Source of the DNA: Strigamia acuminata
Lineage: Eukaryota > Arthropoda > Chilopoda > Geophilomorpha > Linotaeniidae
Assembly: GCA_949358305.1 (NCBI GenBank)
Contig: OX442314.1
Location: 29,249,118-29,313,117, forward strand
Reading direction: 5' to 3'
Length of the DNA: 64,000 nt
A program made the position numbers and the translations under genes. Below, one piece after another: positions 11,874-20,293 of this stretch (positions within the stretch are counted from its first letter, which is position 1; the number at the start of each line of letters is the position of its first letter). The notes below the pieces were generated by a model. It saw only the letters and a program-made list of their open reading frames with translations, had not been told where the DNA came from and ran no database searches.

Positions 11874-12471
11874 CAATGATAGCTACGTGACGGAATCGAG
11901 CGTATTAATCCGGAAATTCTCTTCGGATTATTTAATTTAAAATTAAATTGTAAATTCGTATTAAACCAATAAATTCGCGAAATTGTTCGTAAAAATCCCA
12001 AATGACCATGAAGAACACGTAAATGAATGTTCTCTTCGTAAATAAATTGTAAAGAAATAAATTTGTCTAAAACTATTCCCAAAATTCGGAAGTAAAATCA
12101 AATTTAAAAGCGAATCTGATTAGAATCATCGGAGAAAATTCACGAACAAAATGACGAATGCAAAGTAGGAATTAAAGTCCTATAAATTATTTGATAATCT
12201 GTTTGCTAAATTATTCCCATTCTTGGAAATATATATAAAAAAAAGCTCGTTTCCTTTGTTACGTTCACATTGTCGTGAGTCATCTTCAAGGAGCGAGGCG
12301 ACATTAAGTCTGCGATCGCGTCCTTGAAAACAAACAATAAGGAGAAAATACAATCGCTTGCGCGATCGTGGGTATTAATGCATCGGTTATACTCTATTGC
12401 GAACGCAGAGCGTTCATGTCAGGTATTAGTCAAACATAAAATTTTTTTATTCAACAGCACGGAGCTGAGTC
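11874..12471. other. Unassigned flank between L1 and G1
   Basis: AT-rich DNA with no credible coding region on either strand. A TATATATAAAA run near 12228-12242 is the only promoter-like string. I looked here for the missing 3' LTR of the G1 Gypsy element and did not find sequence matching its 5' LTR at 20294 onward. Confidence 0.5.
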
Positions 12472-12591
12472 TCATGCGCCGATGTCGACTACTACCTGAT
12501 CGGGTGGAACCACGTTAACGTCCTGGTCCCAATTTTCGTTCGCATTATGCTCGATTTCAAGCATCTCCTCGTCCCCTCCTTCCTCAGCCAT
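12472..12591 (-). CDS. Small acidic 39-aa ORF downstream of G1 pol
   Basis: A complete minus-strand reading frame starts MAEEGGDEEMLEIEHNA and ends VVVDIGA before TGA. It is strikingly acidic and lies about 480 bases past the end of the G1 Pol frame. A small charged ORF also follows pol in G2 (62135-62218), so both elements may carry a third coding segment here. Homology is unrecognised and the ORF is short, so chance is possible. Confidence 0.3.
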   Translation of the reverse strand: MAEEGGDEEMLEIEHNANENWDQDVNVVPPDQVVVDIGA

Positions 12592-12803
12592 CGTGAGGAT
12601 TGCGCGTTCAGTCAGACCACGATAAAAAATGATTAAAACTCCTCGTAAAATGGATCAAAAACTCGGTTTAAAATAAACTTGATGTGTATCACGTGCGGAC
12701 GGCGATCAGCTGATTTAGCGGAAGTCCGGGTGAAAACGAGGCTATCGTGGTGGGTTCTGGGTAATTTACTCCAGAACCAGGTGTTTATGACTTGTGCGCA
12801 GCA

Positions 12804-12916
12804 GCCCGTGCGCATGTTACGCTACGGGGCTCCTTTGTTTCTACACCCGTGCGCGATCGCTGCTACGGGGTTTTTTGCACGCGGTATCCGACCCGTGCCG
12901 ATAATTTTGCTACGGG
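12804..12916. repeat. Three consecutive CCCGT...ACGGG hairpins
   Basis: CCCGT/ACGGG pairs occur at 12804-12808/12824-12828, 12846-12850/12865-12869 and 12892-12896/12912-12916, spaced 42 and 46 bases apart. The units share flanking similarity (CCCGTGC before the loop, GCTACGGG after it), so they are diverged tandem copies. They lie in the 3' untranslated part of G1. The rest of 12592-13069 holds nothing I can assign. Confidence 0.6.
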
Positions 12917-13069
12917 TCCCGCGTTTCCACGCCATCTTGTGACGTGAATTCGACCGAAATCGCTTGTTGGACTTAGCGAAATTTTTCAGAGTCTCGGATT
13001 TTGATGGCTAGCGCTGTCGATCGATCAATTTTTTTGTTTTTCAGCGTCGCCATCGACTCGTAACGTTTT

Positions 13070-16000
13070 CTACTCCTTTCCTACGACCTTTCCGTCTTTT
13101 ATAAACGGATTACTTCTACGGGGCCGCAGGTGATGAGTCGAGACAGGTACGACGTTTTTTGTTTTTAGTGTCTGTACCTCCTCATTATTGTTTTCTTTTT
13201 TATCCGTGTTTTTTGTGTTTGTTTCAGGAGTTTCTCCTGTTTCCCCCCCGACCAAAATTGGATTCGGAACGGATTCAACGATCTCGTTTACCGGAGGTGA
13301 AGGGGCGTCGAAATACTCCTCGTTGCCGCTTGGCGGTGCTTTTTCCGACTCGCCAGCGAACATATCGACGATTTGGCCGTCAGTTTTGGACTTGACTTGG
13401 CCCTTGGCCCACATTTCTTGCGGGAATTCCGGAATGTACGGAGTTAACTCTCGTACTTGGATCGATTTATGCTCGGTATTATCCTCGAGCTTACGCAATT
13501 TGTATGCGTTACCGCCATGCTTGTCGATGATCACATACGGACCATCTCTCTTGTCGGCCAAGCTGGCGGTGATTCCTCTCGCTGCATTTGAGTGGATGTG
13601 TGTATCTTTCCACACTAGATCATTAATTTCGAAATTCACAAATTTTTCACCGCTTTTATCTTGTAAAATGCGGTCGCGCATGTTAAAAATGTGCGCCATC
13701 ATATGCTTGTACGTGCTCGAAATTGTTTGCTCCAATTTATACACGTACTCATGTGGTTTCTCAGGGTCCACCACATTTACTGACTCTGCCACTCGTGGGT
13801 CCCAAGGCACTCGTAGCTCTCGGGCGAAGTTGAGGTAGGCCGGAGAAAAATCTCTCGTCCTTGAGACTGTTTTTCGTATGCTGAACGCGATCTCCCTCAA
13901 GTATTCATCCCACCTATTGTGGATGTCAGTGAATATGCTTAGTGCATATTTAATGTCCCTGTTGAGTCGCTCAACGGGATTTGTTCTGGGATTGTAGGTC
14001 GAAGTATGTGACGCCACAATCCCGAATTTCTCACAAAACTTACCCCAAATTTTCGAGATAAATTGGGGTCCGTTATCGGATATTATTTTACGTGGAAATC
14101 CGTAACGTAACGCTACGTCGTAGATACATTCAACGATTTTTTCTGCTGAAGGTCTAGCGACGGCGTACAACTCGGGCCAACGAGTTGCTACGTCCATTAT
14201 AACAATAATGTACGCGTTTTTATTTCCCGTAATGGGTTTTGGGCCCATCACATCGACACTTAAGCAATCAAAAGGCGCGTAAGGCCCTAAGAAAATAGTT
14301 TCGAATGGTGATTTACTCCTCGGCTTGCACGCTTGACATCGCTGACATTGGTGGACAAAAAGAGCAATATCTTTTTTCATCCCTGTCCAGTGAAAAAGCT
14401 GTGTGGCACGATAGAGTGTTCTGCTTACTCCCGCATGACTTGCAAGCGGGTGCCCGTGTAACAACCACAATATACGACCAATTAAGGAAGCAGGTATTAC
14501 TACCTTTACTGCGGTGTCTGATTCACTCAAGTCATCTTGGTGATTTGGGTGATGTTTCACCAAAAGGCCGTCATCCAATAGGTAATCTATGGATTCGTGT
14601 GCATAACGGCGCTTCTGCCTTCTGGTCAGATTGGGCGGATATTTTCCTGTCAGTACGAACTTAGCTCTATCCTGACATTTCTTGTCTAATTTTTGTTGCA
14701 CAATTATTTCCTCCCTTGTTGGGGGATTGCTTTTCATTTGCTTGCCGACACGAGCGTGGAAGGCGCTTAGAAGCGGGTCATTTATTCTCCGCTCTAGCTT
14801 AAATTCCTTCTTTGCATTTGGGTAATTGTCAGCAGCTGGTTGGTATAACCGCGTCCAGAATCCACAGAATTTTACATCTGCTGGAGACGCGGTAGGAATT
14901 TCATTCATTTTCCTTAAATCCCAACGATGACAACTCGTTGGGCAGTAAATGATGCGGGAATCATCCTCGCCATCATCGTCAGCGTTGATAGGATCTGACA
15001 CTGGTGCCCGTGACAGAGCATCAGCCACGACGTTATATTTGCCGGGCTTGTATTGAATGGTCAAGTCGCATGCCATCAGTTCTAACTGCCATCTGGCTAG
15101 TCGACCGGCTGGCTCCTTTAATTTCATCAGCCATTGTAACGCTTGATGATCTGTGTGGACTACAAATTTGGTATATTCGAGATAATCTCTGAATTTCCTT
15201 ATAGCCCACACAACTGCCAAACACTCCAACTCTGTGGCGTTGTAATTTGTTTCAGCGCCTTGGAGTTTGCGACTTATAAACATGCACGGCAGGTCTTGTT
15301 CGACTCCGTCGCGCACGTGTGTTTGGAGCAGTGCTGCTCCCAACCCAACTCTGCTGGCGTCCGTGTGTAATATGAACGGCCGGTTCAAGTCGGGTAGAGG
15401 CATGACTCCAACTTCAGTCAACATCCTCTTTATCGCATTAAATGCGATGTTACAATCGTTTGTCCACTCGAACTCCATTTCAGTTTTCAGGAGGTCGGTT
15501 ATTGGAGCTGCGACCTCAGCAAGACCTGGTAAGAGTCTGCCGAAGAAGTTTATCATCCCCATAAACCTCTGAACCCCCTTAACGTCTTCGGGGGGTGGAA
15601 AACGATAAATCGCATCAATTTTCTCGGGGCCGATTGCTAGCCCGTTGACACCAATGCGATAACCCAGGAAAGCTAATTCTTTACGGCAAAACTTGCTTTT
15701 TCCTGGATGTACGTGCAACCCAGCTTTCGCCAGCCGGGTGAGCACTTGGTCGATATGCTCAATGTGCTCTTCAAATGTTTTTGAGGCGATGACAATGTCA
15801 TCTAAGTATGCCCACACAAACTGATGCAATATATCACCCAATACGCTCTCGATTAGTTTCTGAAAGGTACTGGGAGCATTCACTAAACCAAACGGCATGA
15901 CGTTGAACATCAACCGTCCAATTGGCGAGTAAAATGCTGTCTTTAGTTTATCTTCTGGCCTCATTTCTACTTGCCAGTATCCCTTTGACAGATCCATCGT

Positions 16001-17188
16001 CGTAACCCAAGAAAAGGGGCTAAGCTCTCTCAAAATGGATTCGATAGACGGCATCTGTATAGGATCTATCTCTGTCACCGCGTTTAATGGGCGGTAATCA
16101 ATGCATAGACGTGGGTCCGAGCCTGGGCGCATCACTAACACAACTCGCGTCGCGTACTCTCCCTGGGCCTCGGAGACAATGCCACTGTCTAGCATTTCTT
16201 GGCACATTTTTTGCACTATTTCACGTTTTTGCGGGTTCATTCCCTTATACGCAACTCGTATAGGTTTATTATTCGTCAATTTAATTTCGTGAATAGCCCT
16301 ATTCGTTCGACCCGGTTTTTTCGACAGAATCCCCTCGTATTTAAGTAGGACCCTTCGTAGGGCTGCCGCTTCGTTTAAGTCTAAAGCGGCGTCGGCGACA
16401 AGCGTTTCCACTACATTGTCCCGTTGCAATTCTGTTACGAATGCTTTAAAATCGTAATCTTGAACGAATTTCTTTAGGCCTTTTTCCCACTGTGTCTTGT
16501 CGGCCGCTTCTTTTACAAGAGCTGGTGGCACGACAATTGCGGGTCTTTCCTTATCATTTCTGATATAATTCCAAGATTTCGTTATTGGATTTGGTTGTAT
16601 TTCCATTGACGCCATGAGTTCTAAGCCCAACAGAAAAATTCTGTCGCATGTGGGCAGGACCAGGAAAGGGTGCTGTTCTACCCCTCCGAGCCACTCCATG
16701 GTCAATAATATAACTCCTTTTGGACGCGCCATTCCGTTGGCGGTTTTTAGACGTACATTTTTATTAACGCCTTTTATCTTATCGGTGAGACCCAATGATG
16801 CTACTATGTCTTCGGAAACGAACGAGCGATCTGCTCCCGAGTCTAATAGTCCCATAATTTTTTCGCGTTCTATTGTCATGGGCAGCATACATAGGCGGCT
16901 GGTGTATTCGACCGCCACGTTGCACATGAAAACACGAAATTCTTCTGTCTCTTCGACTACTTGAGGTAATTCTTCAAGCAGTAGGTTCGGTTCTTCCGCC
17001 TCAGCCTCAGCGTTTGCGGTAATTACCTGCAAAGCGTTGTTGGCCCTGTCTTGAATTTGGGCGTTAGCTATGTCACTACCCATTTCTTTGACTGGTGGCG
17101 GCTTATCGAACCCTTTGTTAAACCCCTTCTTCTTCATGAATGGCGCAGACGGTCGAGAAGTTATTTCTTCGCCGCCTGCGCTGACTCG
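13070..17188 (-). CDS. pol: G1 Pol polyprotein (protease, RT, RNase H, integrase)
   Basis: The frame is open from the frameshift site at 17188 to the stop at 13070; the first ATG is at 17137. Counting from that ATG, a retropepsin active site DSGA lies near residues 99-102. The reverse transcriptase carries LCIDYRPLN near 344 and the catalytic YLDD at 444-447. RNase H begins at HTDASRVGLG. The integrase zinc finger (H-x3-H...C-x2-C) begins at HGHPLASH, followed by the D-D-E core: the Asp of LSVDVMGP, ISDNGPQF and PVERLNR. A GPY/F module follows (KRDGPYVI), and a Pro/Glu-rich tail ends near HHLRPRRS. All catalytic residues I can check are present. Pol is in the -1 frame relative to Gag and is probably made by frameshifting. 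Confidence 0.92.
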   Translation of the reverse strand, partial: RVSAGGEEITSRPSAPFMKKKGFNKGFDKPPPVKEMGSDIANAQIQDRANNALQVITANAEAEAEEPNLLLEELPQVVEETEEFRVFMCNVAVEYTSRLCMLPMTIEREKIMGLLDSGADRSFVSEDIVASLGLTDKIKGVNKNVRLKTANGMARPKGVILLTMEWLGGVEQHPFLVLPTCDRIFLLGLELMASMEIQPNPITKSWNYIRNDKERPAIVVPPALVKEAADKTQWEKGLKKFVQDYDFKAFVTELQRDNVVETLVADAALDLNEAAALRRVLLKYEGILSKKPGRTNRAIHEIKLTNNKPIRVAYKGMNPQKREIVQKMCQEMLDSGIVSEAQGEYATRVVLVMRPGSDPRLCIDYRPLNAVTEIDPIQMPSIESILRELSPFSWVTTMDLSKGYWQVEMRPEDKLKTAFYSPIGRLMFNVMPFGLVNAPSTFQKLIESVLGDILHQFVWAYLDDIVIASKTFEEHIEHIDQVLTRLAKAGLHVHPGKSKFCRKELAFLGYRIGVNGLAIGPEKIDAIYRFPPPEDVKGVQRFMGMINFFGRLLPGLAEVAAPITDLLKTEMEFEWTNDCNIAFNAIKRMLTEVGVMPLPDLNRPFILHTDASRVGLGAALLQTHVRDGVEQDLPCMFISRKLQGAETNYNATELECLAVVWAIRKFRDYLEYTKFVVHTDHQALQWLMKLKEPAGRLARWQLELMACDLTIQYKPGKYNVVADALSRAPVSDPINADDDGEDDSRIIYCPTSCHRWDLRKMNEIPTASPADVKFCGFWTRLYQPAADNYPNAKKEFKLERRINDPLLSAFHARVGKQMKSNPPTREEIIVQQKLDKKCQDRAKFVLTGKYPPNLTRRQKRRYAHESIDYLLDDGLLVKHHPNHQDDLSESDTAVKVVIPASLIGRILWLLHGHPLASHAGVSRTLYRATQLFHWTGMKKDIALFVHQCQRCQACKPRSKSPFETIFLGPYAPFDCLSVDVMGPKPITGNKNAYIIVIMDVATRWPELYAVARPSAEKIVECIYDVALRYGFPRKIISDNGPQFISKIWGKFCEKFGIVASHTSTYNPRTNPVERLNRDIKYALSIFTDIHNRWDEYLREIAFSIRKTVSRTRDFSPAYLNFARELRVPWDPRVAESVNVVDPEKPHEYVYKLEQTISSTYKHMMAHIFNMRDRILQDKSGEKFVNFEINDLVWKDTHIHSNAARGITASLADKRDGPYVIIDKHGGNAYKLRKLEDNTEHKSIQVRELTPYIPEFPQEMWAKGQVKSKTDGQIVDMFAGESEKAPPSGNEEYFDAPSPPVNEIVESVPNPILVGGETGETPETNTKNTDKKENNNEEVQTLKTKNVVPVSTHHLRPRRSNPFIKDGKVVGKE

Positions 17189-19917
17189 TTTTTTGACTCG
17201 TTTTTTGCCATGGCGAGTTTAATCTCTGCCATCTGCTTCATTATTGCGTCAAACTTAGCGTCCTCTTTTGCTGTTCTTGGGCACTCATTGGAATAGTGAC
17301 CCGGTTGGTTACACTTGAAACAGCGAATATTTGATTTGTCTCTTGGGGCTTCAATTGATTTTTTCTTTTCAGGGTCTGCTTTCGACGGTGGCGTGTAATT
17401 TTTTCGAAAATACTTTGGGATTCGGCCGGCATTTGGTTTTAACCTGGCGCGAAATTCTTCTACCGCTCTATCTCGATGGATGAGATGCACTAGCGATCCT
17501 TCTTCATCGCAACCCGTTGATAAGGTATCGCGATAGCTTCGTATTTCTTCGTCCGTCGAATAATCGTCTTTTTCTTCTTTTTCGTCTGATTTTCCGGCAT
17601 CTTGTCCGGCTTCCTCCCCCTCCTTGACCTCCTCCAGTGTCGCTTGCATTGCTGACGCTGTCGGTGCCTTTTTAGGGGCGGCCAAAGGGTTGGAAGGCAG
17701 CGTGGAAGTCAGTTTATTTTTTATTTGCAAACCAACGCTAGCTTCTGCCAGCTCCATTATACCGCTAAGATATTCAGTAGGGCGCATGATTTTGTCTGTC
17801 GCCCCATATCTTTCCGCACTCAACTTGAGACGGTTAGCGGTTGCTGCTTTCTCCGCTTCTGGTAAAGCAGAATAGTATCTCTTCTCGATATCTATCGTGT
17901 TCTCGAACAGGAAGGCGCTCATTTCTTCGTAGCTGCCTCCTGTCGGTGCCCTTTCTTCCAGTAGCACCCGTTGCGAGTACTCCGACAAACCGCCGAGAAA
18001 GAAAAGGTTGAATCCCGTGGCATGAAATTCCATCAGGGCCTTTTCGAACAACAATCTGGCGCGAATGTCGTAATCCATTATGGTTTCACCAGGCATCTGG
18101 CGAAGACCTCGCATCTTTCGGCTCACCTCTTCGGGTGTCTCGCCGTAGCGTAGGTCGAATCTCATTAAAAAGTCGTCCCAATTGACGCCTTTCAATCCTT
18201 GGTACCACTCACGTGCCGAGCCTGTCATTAGCTCGACAATACCGTGGGTGAGCATGTCTCCTACGGTGGCTTTAGTGGCAGTCTTAATTCGAATTACTTC
18301 GTCAAGGAAGCAATCTCCCGCTTTCCATGACCCGTCGAAACGGTTCTGAATATAAAATTGCCACCTAATATTCCCGGTAACACTCATGGTGTCACGTCGG
18401 GAGACAGCGTATTTTTTCTTTACGCGGTCGCCAGTGCTACGATTACGATCGTTTCGTTTGCTCAGATCGATTCCCTCGGCTTTTAACGAGCCAAGCAGGG
18501 CTCTTCCAAGCTCTCCCATCGTATACTGCCGACCCGTCGAATCGGTAAACGCGCTTTGTCGGGGAAGGTCCTGAAACTCCTCCCGTCGGTGGTCGCTATT
18601 TTCCGATCGACGTCGTTTCTCTCTATCGCGCGGAGAGTTGGATCTCTTCCGGCGATTACTTGATTTATCATTTCGTCTGTCGTCGTTGGACGAGGGGTCG
18701 GAGCTGGGGTCGGGAGACGGTGAGCGGCGTGGCGGGTTGCGCCGTGAAGAGTTTGACTCTTTCCGGCCCCTACGACGGTCGTCACGTTCCCTTTCCCTGC
18801 GTTCATCGCGTTCTCTTTCCCTTCGTCTCTCTCCAGAACCTCTCTCCGAATCGTGATGACTGGGTGCATTCGACTCCAGTCCATCCGACGACGAATCACT
18901 GTTTCCGTAGTGATACTGTTGCTGTCCTCTCTCGCGTTGACGTTCCTCTCGTGACGAGGTGCGGTCTTCGGAATGTTTTCTCGAAGGTCCGTCGTCTTTG
19001 AGGATGGGCACCGGCTGTGGCCAGTCGCTACCCCGCGGGTCGTCGCGTTGTCGGCTCGTGTGAGTCTGTTCTTCGTTACGACGCGCGTTGTTCGCGTTTA
19101 TTAATCGGTTGATAGCGTTGTTAGTATTATCGTCTAACGCCATCATGCGAGGTCGAACGCGTTGTCCGGTCGAAACTTCCCGTTTGCGTGGAGTGACTGG
19201 CACTTCCTTTTTTCGCTCGGGTTTGGGGCTGACCTTCGGCGTGCGCTTCGGGTCGCCTTCGACGCTCTCGTCGGACAATTCGGACGAGCTAACTTCTGGC
19301 TTGCGAACGGATTTTGGTTTGTCTCGTTGCAGCCTAGCCATGAAAGCTTGTTCAGCTTCTTGCTGAGAATGGAATGCATAACGATGTGCATGTAAGGCTC
19401 GATCAACTATTTCAACCTCTTCTGGAGTGGTCGGAACGCGCTGGGATTTGCCGTACTCGAGAGCTCTCGCTTCTCTTTCTGCCAGCTTCCGCTTTCTCTC
19501 GCGGATGGCTTGTCGGGCCTCATTCTCGGCATCCGCTTCGAATTGAGCGGAATCTACCATTTGTTGAGCGTATGCGTTTTCAACAATGGTGATTTGTGGG
19601 GATAACCTGTGCGCTCTTAAAGCTGCACGTACGATTTGCAATGTTTCGTACACAGTTATTTTTCCCGTTGGCAGAGTGTATCGTACACCTTCTGCCTGTG
19701 CCAACTGCATCGTGTCAACCAATGTGGCCGAGACGCTGTAAGGCTGGCTCGGAACACGCTCAGTTTTTGACGCATTGGACTTGTGTCCTTCAGACCTGAC
19801 CGAAGCTGGGCGGCTTTGCGTAATTGGCGTGTTTAGTGCCGAATTAGCTGTCGTATTTGAGGCCGTCTTTTGTATCGGAGACGCCGCTTTCGGACTGCCC
19901 ACCTCGGTGTCGTGCAT
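17161..19917 (-). CDS. gag: G1 Gag polyprotein
   Basis: ATG 19917 overlaps the stop of the leader ORF (TAATG) and gives 918 residues; the frame stays open about 75 bases further upstream. The N-terminal half is a long charged, low-complexity region with an Arg/Glu/Asp/Ser-rich segment resembling RS domains. The retrotransposon Gag core begins near RFDGSWKAGDCF and includes the conserved W of EWYQGLKG. A CCHC zinc knuckle CFKCNQPGHYSNEC lies near the C-terminus. The protein would package element RNA into cytoplasmic particles. It is long for a Gypsy Gag because of the low-complexity N-terminal region. Confidence 0.85.
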   Translation of the reverse strand: MHDTEVGSPKAASPIQKTASNTTANSALNTPITQSRPASVRSEGHKSNASKTERVPSQPYSVSATLVDTMQLAQAEGVRYTLPTGKITVYETLQIVRAALRAHRLSPQITIVENAYAQQMVDSAQFEADAENEARQAIRERKRKLAEREARALEYGKSQRVPTTPEEVEIVDRALHAHRYAFHSQQEAEQAFMARLQRDKPKSVRKPEVSSSELSDESVEGDPKRTPKVSPKPERKKEVPVTPRKREVSTGQRVRPRMMALDDNTNNAINRLINANNARRNEEQTHTSRQRDDPRGSDWPQPVPILKDDGPSRKHSEDRTSSREERQRERGQQQYHYGNSDSSSDGLESNAPSHHDSERGSGERRRERERDERRERERDDRRRGRKESNSSRRNPPRRSPSPDPSSDPSSNDDRRNDKSSNRRKRSNSPRDREKRRRSENSDHRREEFQDLPRQSAFTDSTGRQYTMGELGRALLGSLKAEGIDLSKRNDRNRSTGDRVKKKYAVSRRDTMSVTGNIRWQFYIQNRFDGSWKAGDCFLDEVIRIKTATKATVGDMLTHGIVELMTGSAREWYQGLKGVNWDDFLMRFDLRYGETPEEVSRKMRGLRQMPGETIMDYDIRARLLFEKALMEFHATGFNLFFLGGLSEYSQRVLLEERAPTGGSYEEMSAFLFENTIDIEKRYYSALPEAEKAATANRLKLSAERYGATDKIMRPTEYLSGIMELAEASVGLQIKNKLTSTLPSNPLAAPKKAPTASAMQATLEEVKEGEEAGQDAGKSDEKEEKDDYSTDEEIRSYRDTLSTGCDEEGSLVHLIHRDRAVEEFRARLKPNAGRIPKYFRKNYTPPSKADPEKKKSIEAPRDKSNIRCFKCNQPGHYSNECPRTAKEDAKFDAIMKQMAEIKLAMAKNESKNESAQAAKK
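17188..17206 (-). promoter_or_regulatory. Tandem A AAA AAC ribosomal -1 frameshift heptamers
   Basis: On the minus strand two A AAA AAC heptamers occur at 17206-17200 and 17194-17188, both in the X XXY YYZ register of the Gag frame. They lie 9-13 codons before the Gag stop at 17163-17161. After a -1 slip at either site the Pol frame is open through to ATG 17137 and beyond. A AAA AAC is the classical -1 slippery sequence of retroviral gag-pro junctions. I did not establish a downstream stem-loop or pseudoknot. Confidence 0.8.
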
Positions 19918-20225
19918 TAGACGAGGCGATTGGTTACGGGACAAAACCTCGTTTCCGCTCGTCTCGCCGGCAGTTTGGAGTGAGATTGCTCTTCACCCCG
20001 CTCTGTCTCGTCCGATCGCTGCCTCGTCTCGGCGTGAGACGGGTGCGATGCCTCTGATGCGCTTCTGCGATCGGGTTTAGGCTTGCGCCGTTTTTGCCTC
20101 GCTTCGTGCGCTGAGGCTTTGGGTAAGGGACCTCCAGATCGCAAATGATAATCGGCGCCTTTACGGCTACCGGCTCTCTTGTTTGCGTCGGAGTCGGAAT
20201 CCGTTGCTCGGATATTGTCTGCCAT
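19917..20225 (-). CDS. G1 leader ORF (102 aa), stop-start coupled to Gag
   Basis: The first ATG after the primer site opens a frame beginning MADNIRATDSDSDANKRAG, very rich in Arg, Lys, Ser and Glu. It ends at TAA 19919-19917, where the last A is also the first base of the Gag ATG. No domain is recognisable; the string YHLRSGG resembles charged linkers of other Gypsy proteins. It could be an N-terminal Gag segment separated by a frame change, a regulatory leader peptide, or a separate protein. The UAAUG overlap allows termination-reinitiation, known from some retrotransposons. The Gag frame is -1 relative to this ORF. Confidence 0.5.
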   Translation of the reverse strand: MADNIRATDSDSDANKRAGSRKGADYHLRSGGPLPKASAHEARQKRRKPKPDRRSASEASHPSHAETRQRSDETERGEEQSHSKLPARRAETRFCPVTNRLV

Positions 20226-20273
20226 TTTTGGGTATGAAAATGATCTCAAGTTCTATTCGAGTCGTTTAAATCG

Positions 20274-20291
20274 ATCCCGGACAGGCCCCCA
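20274..20291 (-). other. G1 primer-binding site, tRNA-Pro-like
   Basis: The minus strand reads TGGGGGCCTGTCCGGGAT. This differs at two bases from the tRNA-Pro primer site of mammalian gammaretroviruses (TGGGGGCTCGTCCGGGAT). It lies two bases inside the LTR end (TGTCGCGC at 20294 in plus-strand terms). The first 13 bases are shared with the G2 element at 53684-53696. Confidence 0.7.
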
Positions 20292-20293
20292 CG

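Noticed and set aside
11874-13069. 3' LTR of G1
   Set aside because: I looked for TGTCGCGC, the TTTATT block and the CRE region of 20294-21560 here and found none.
13188-19799. Plus-strand ORFs of 60-216 codons opposite G1 Gag and Pol
   Set aside because: Antisense shadows of the long minus-strand frames.
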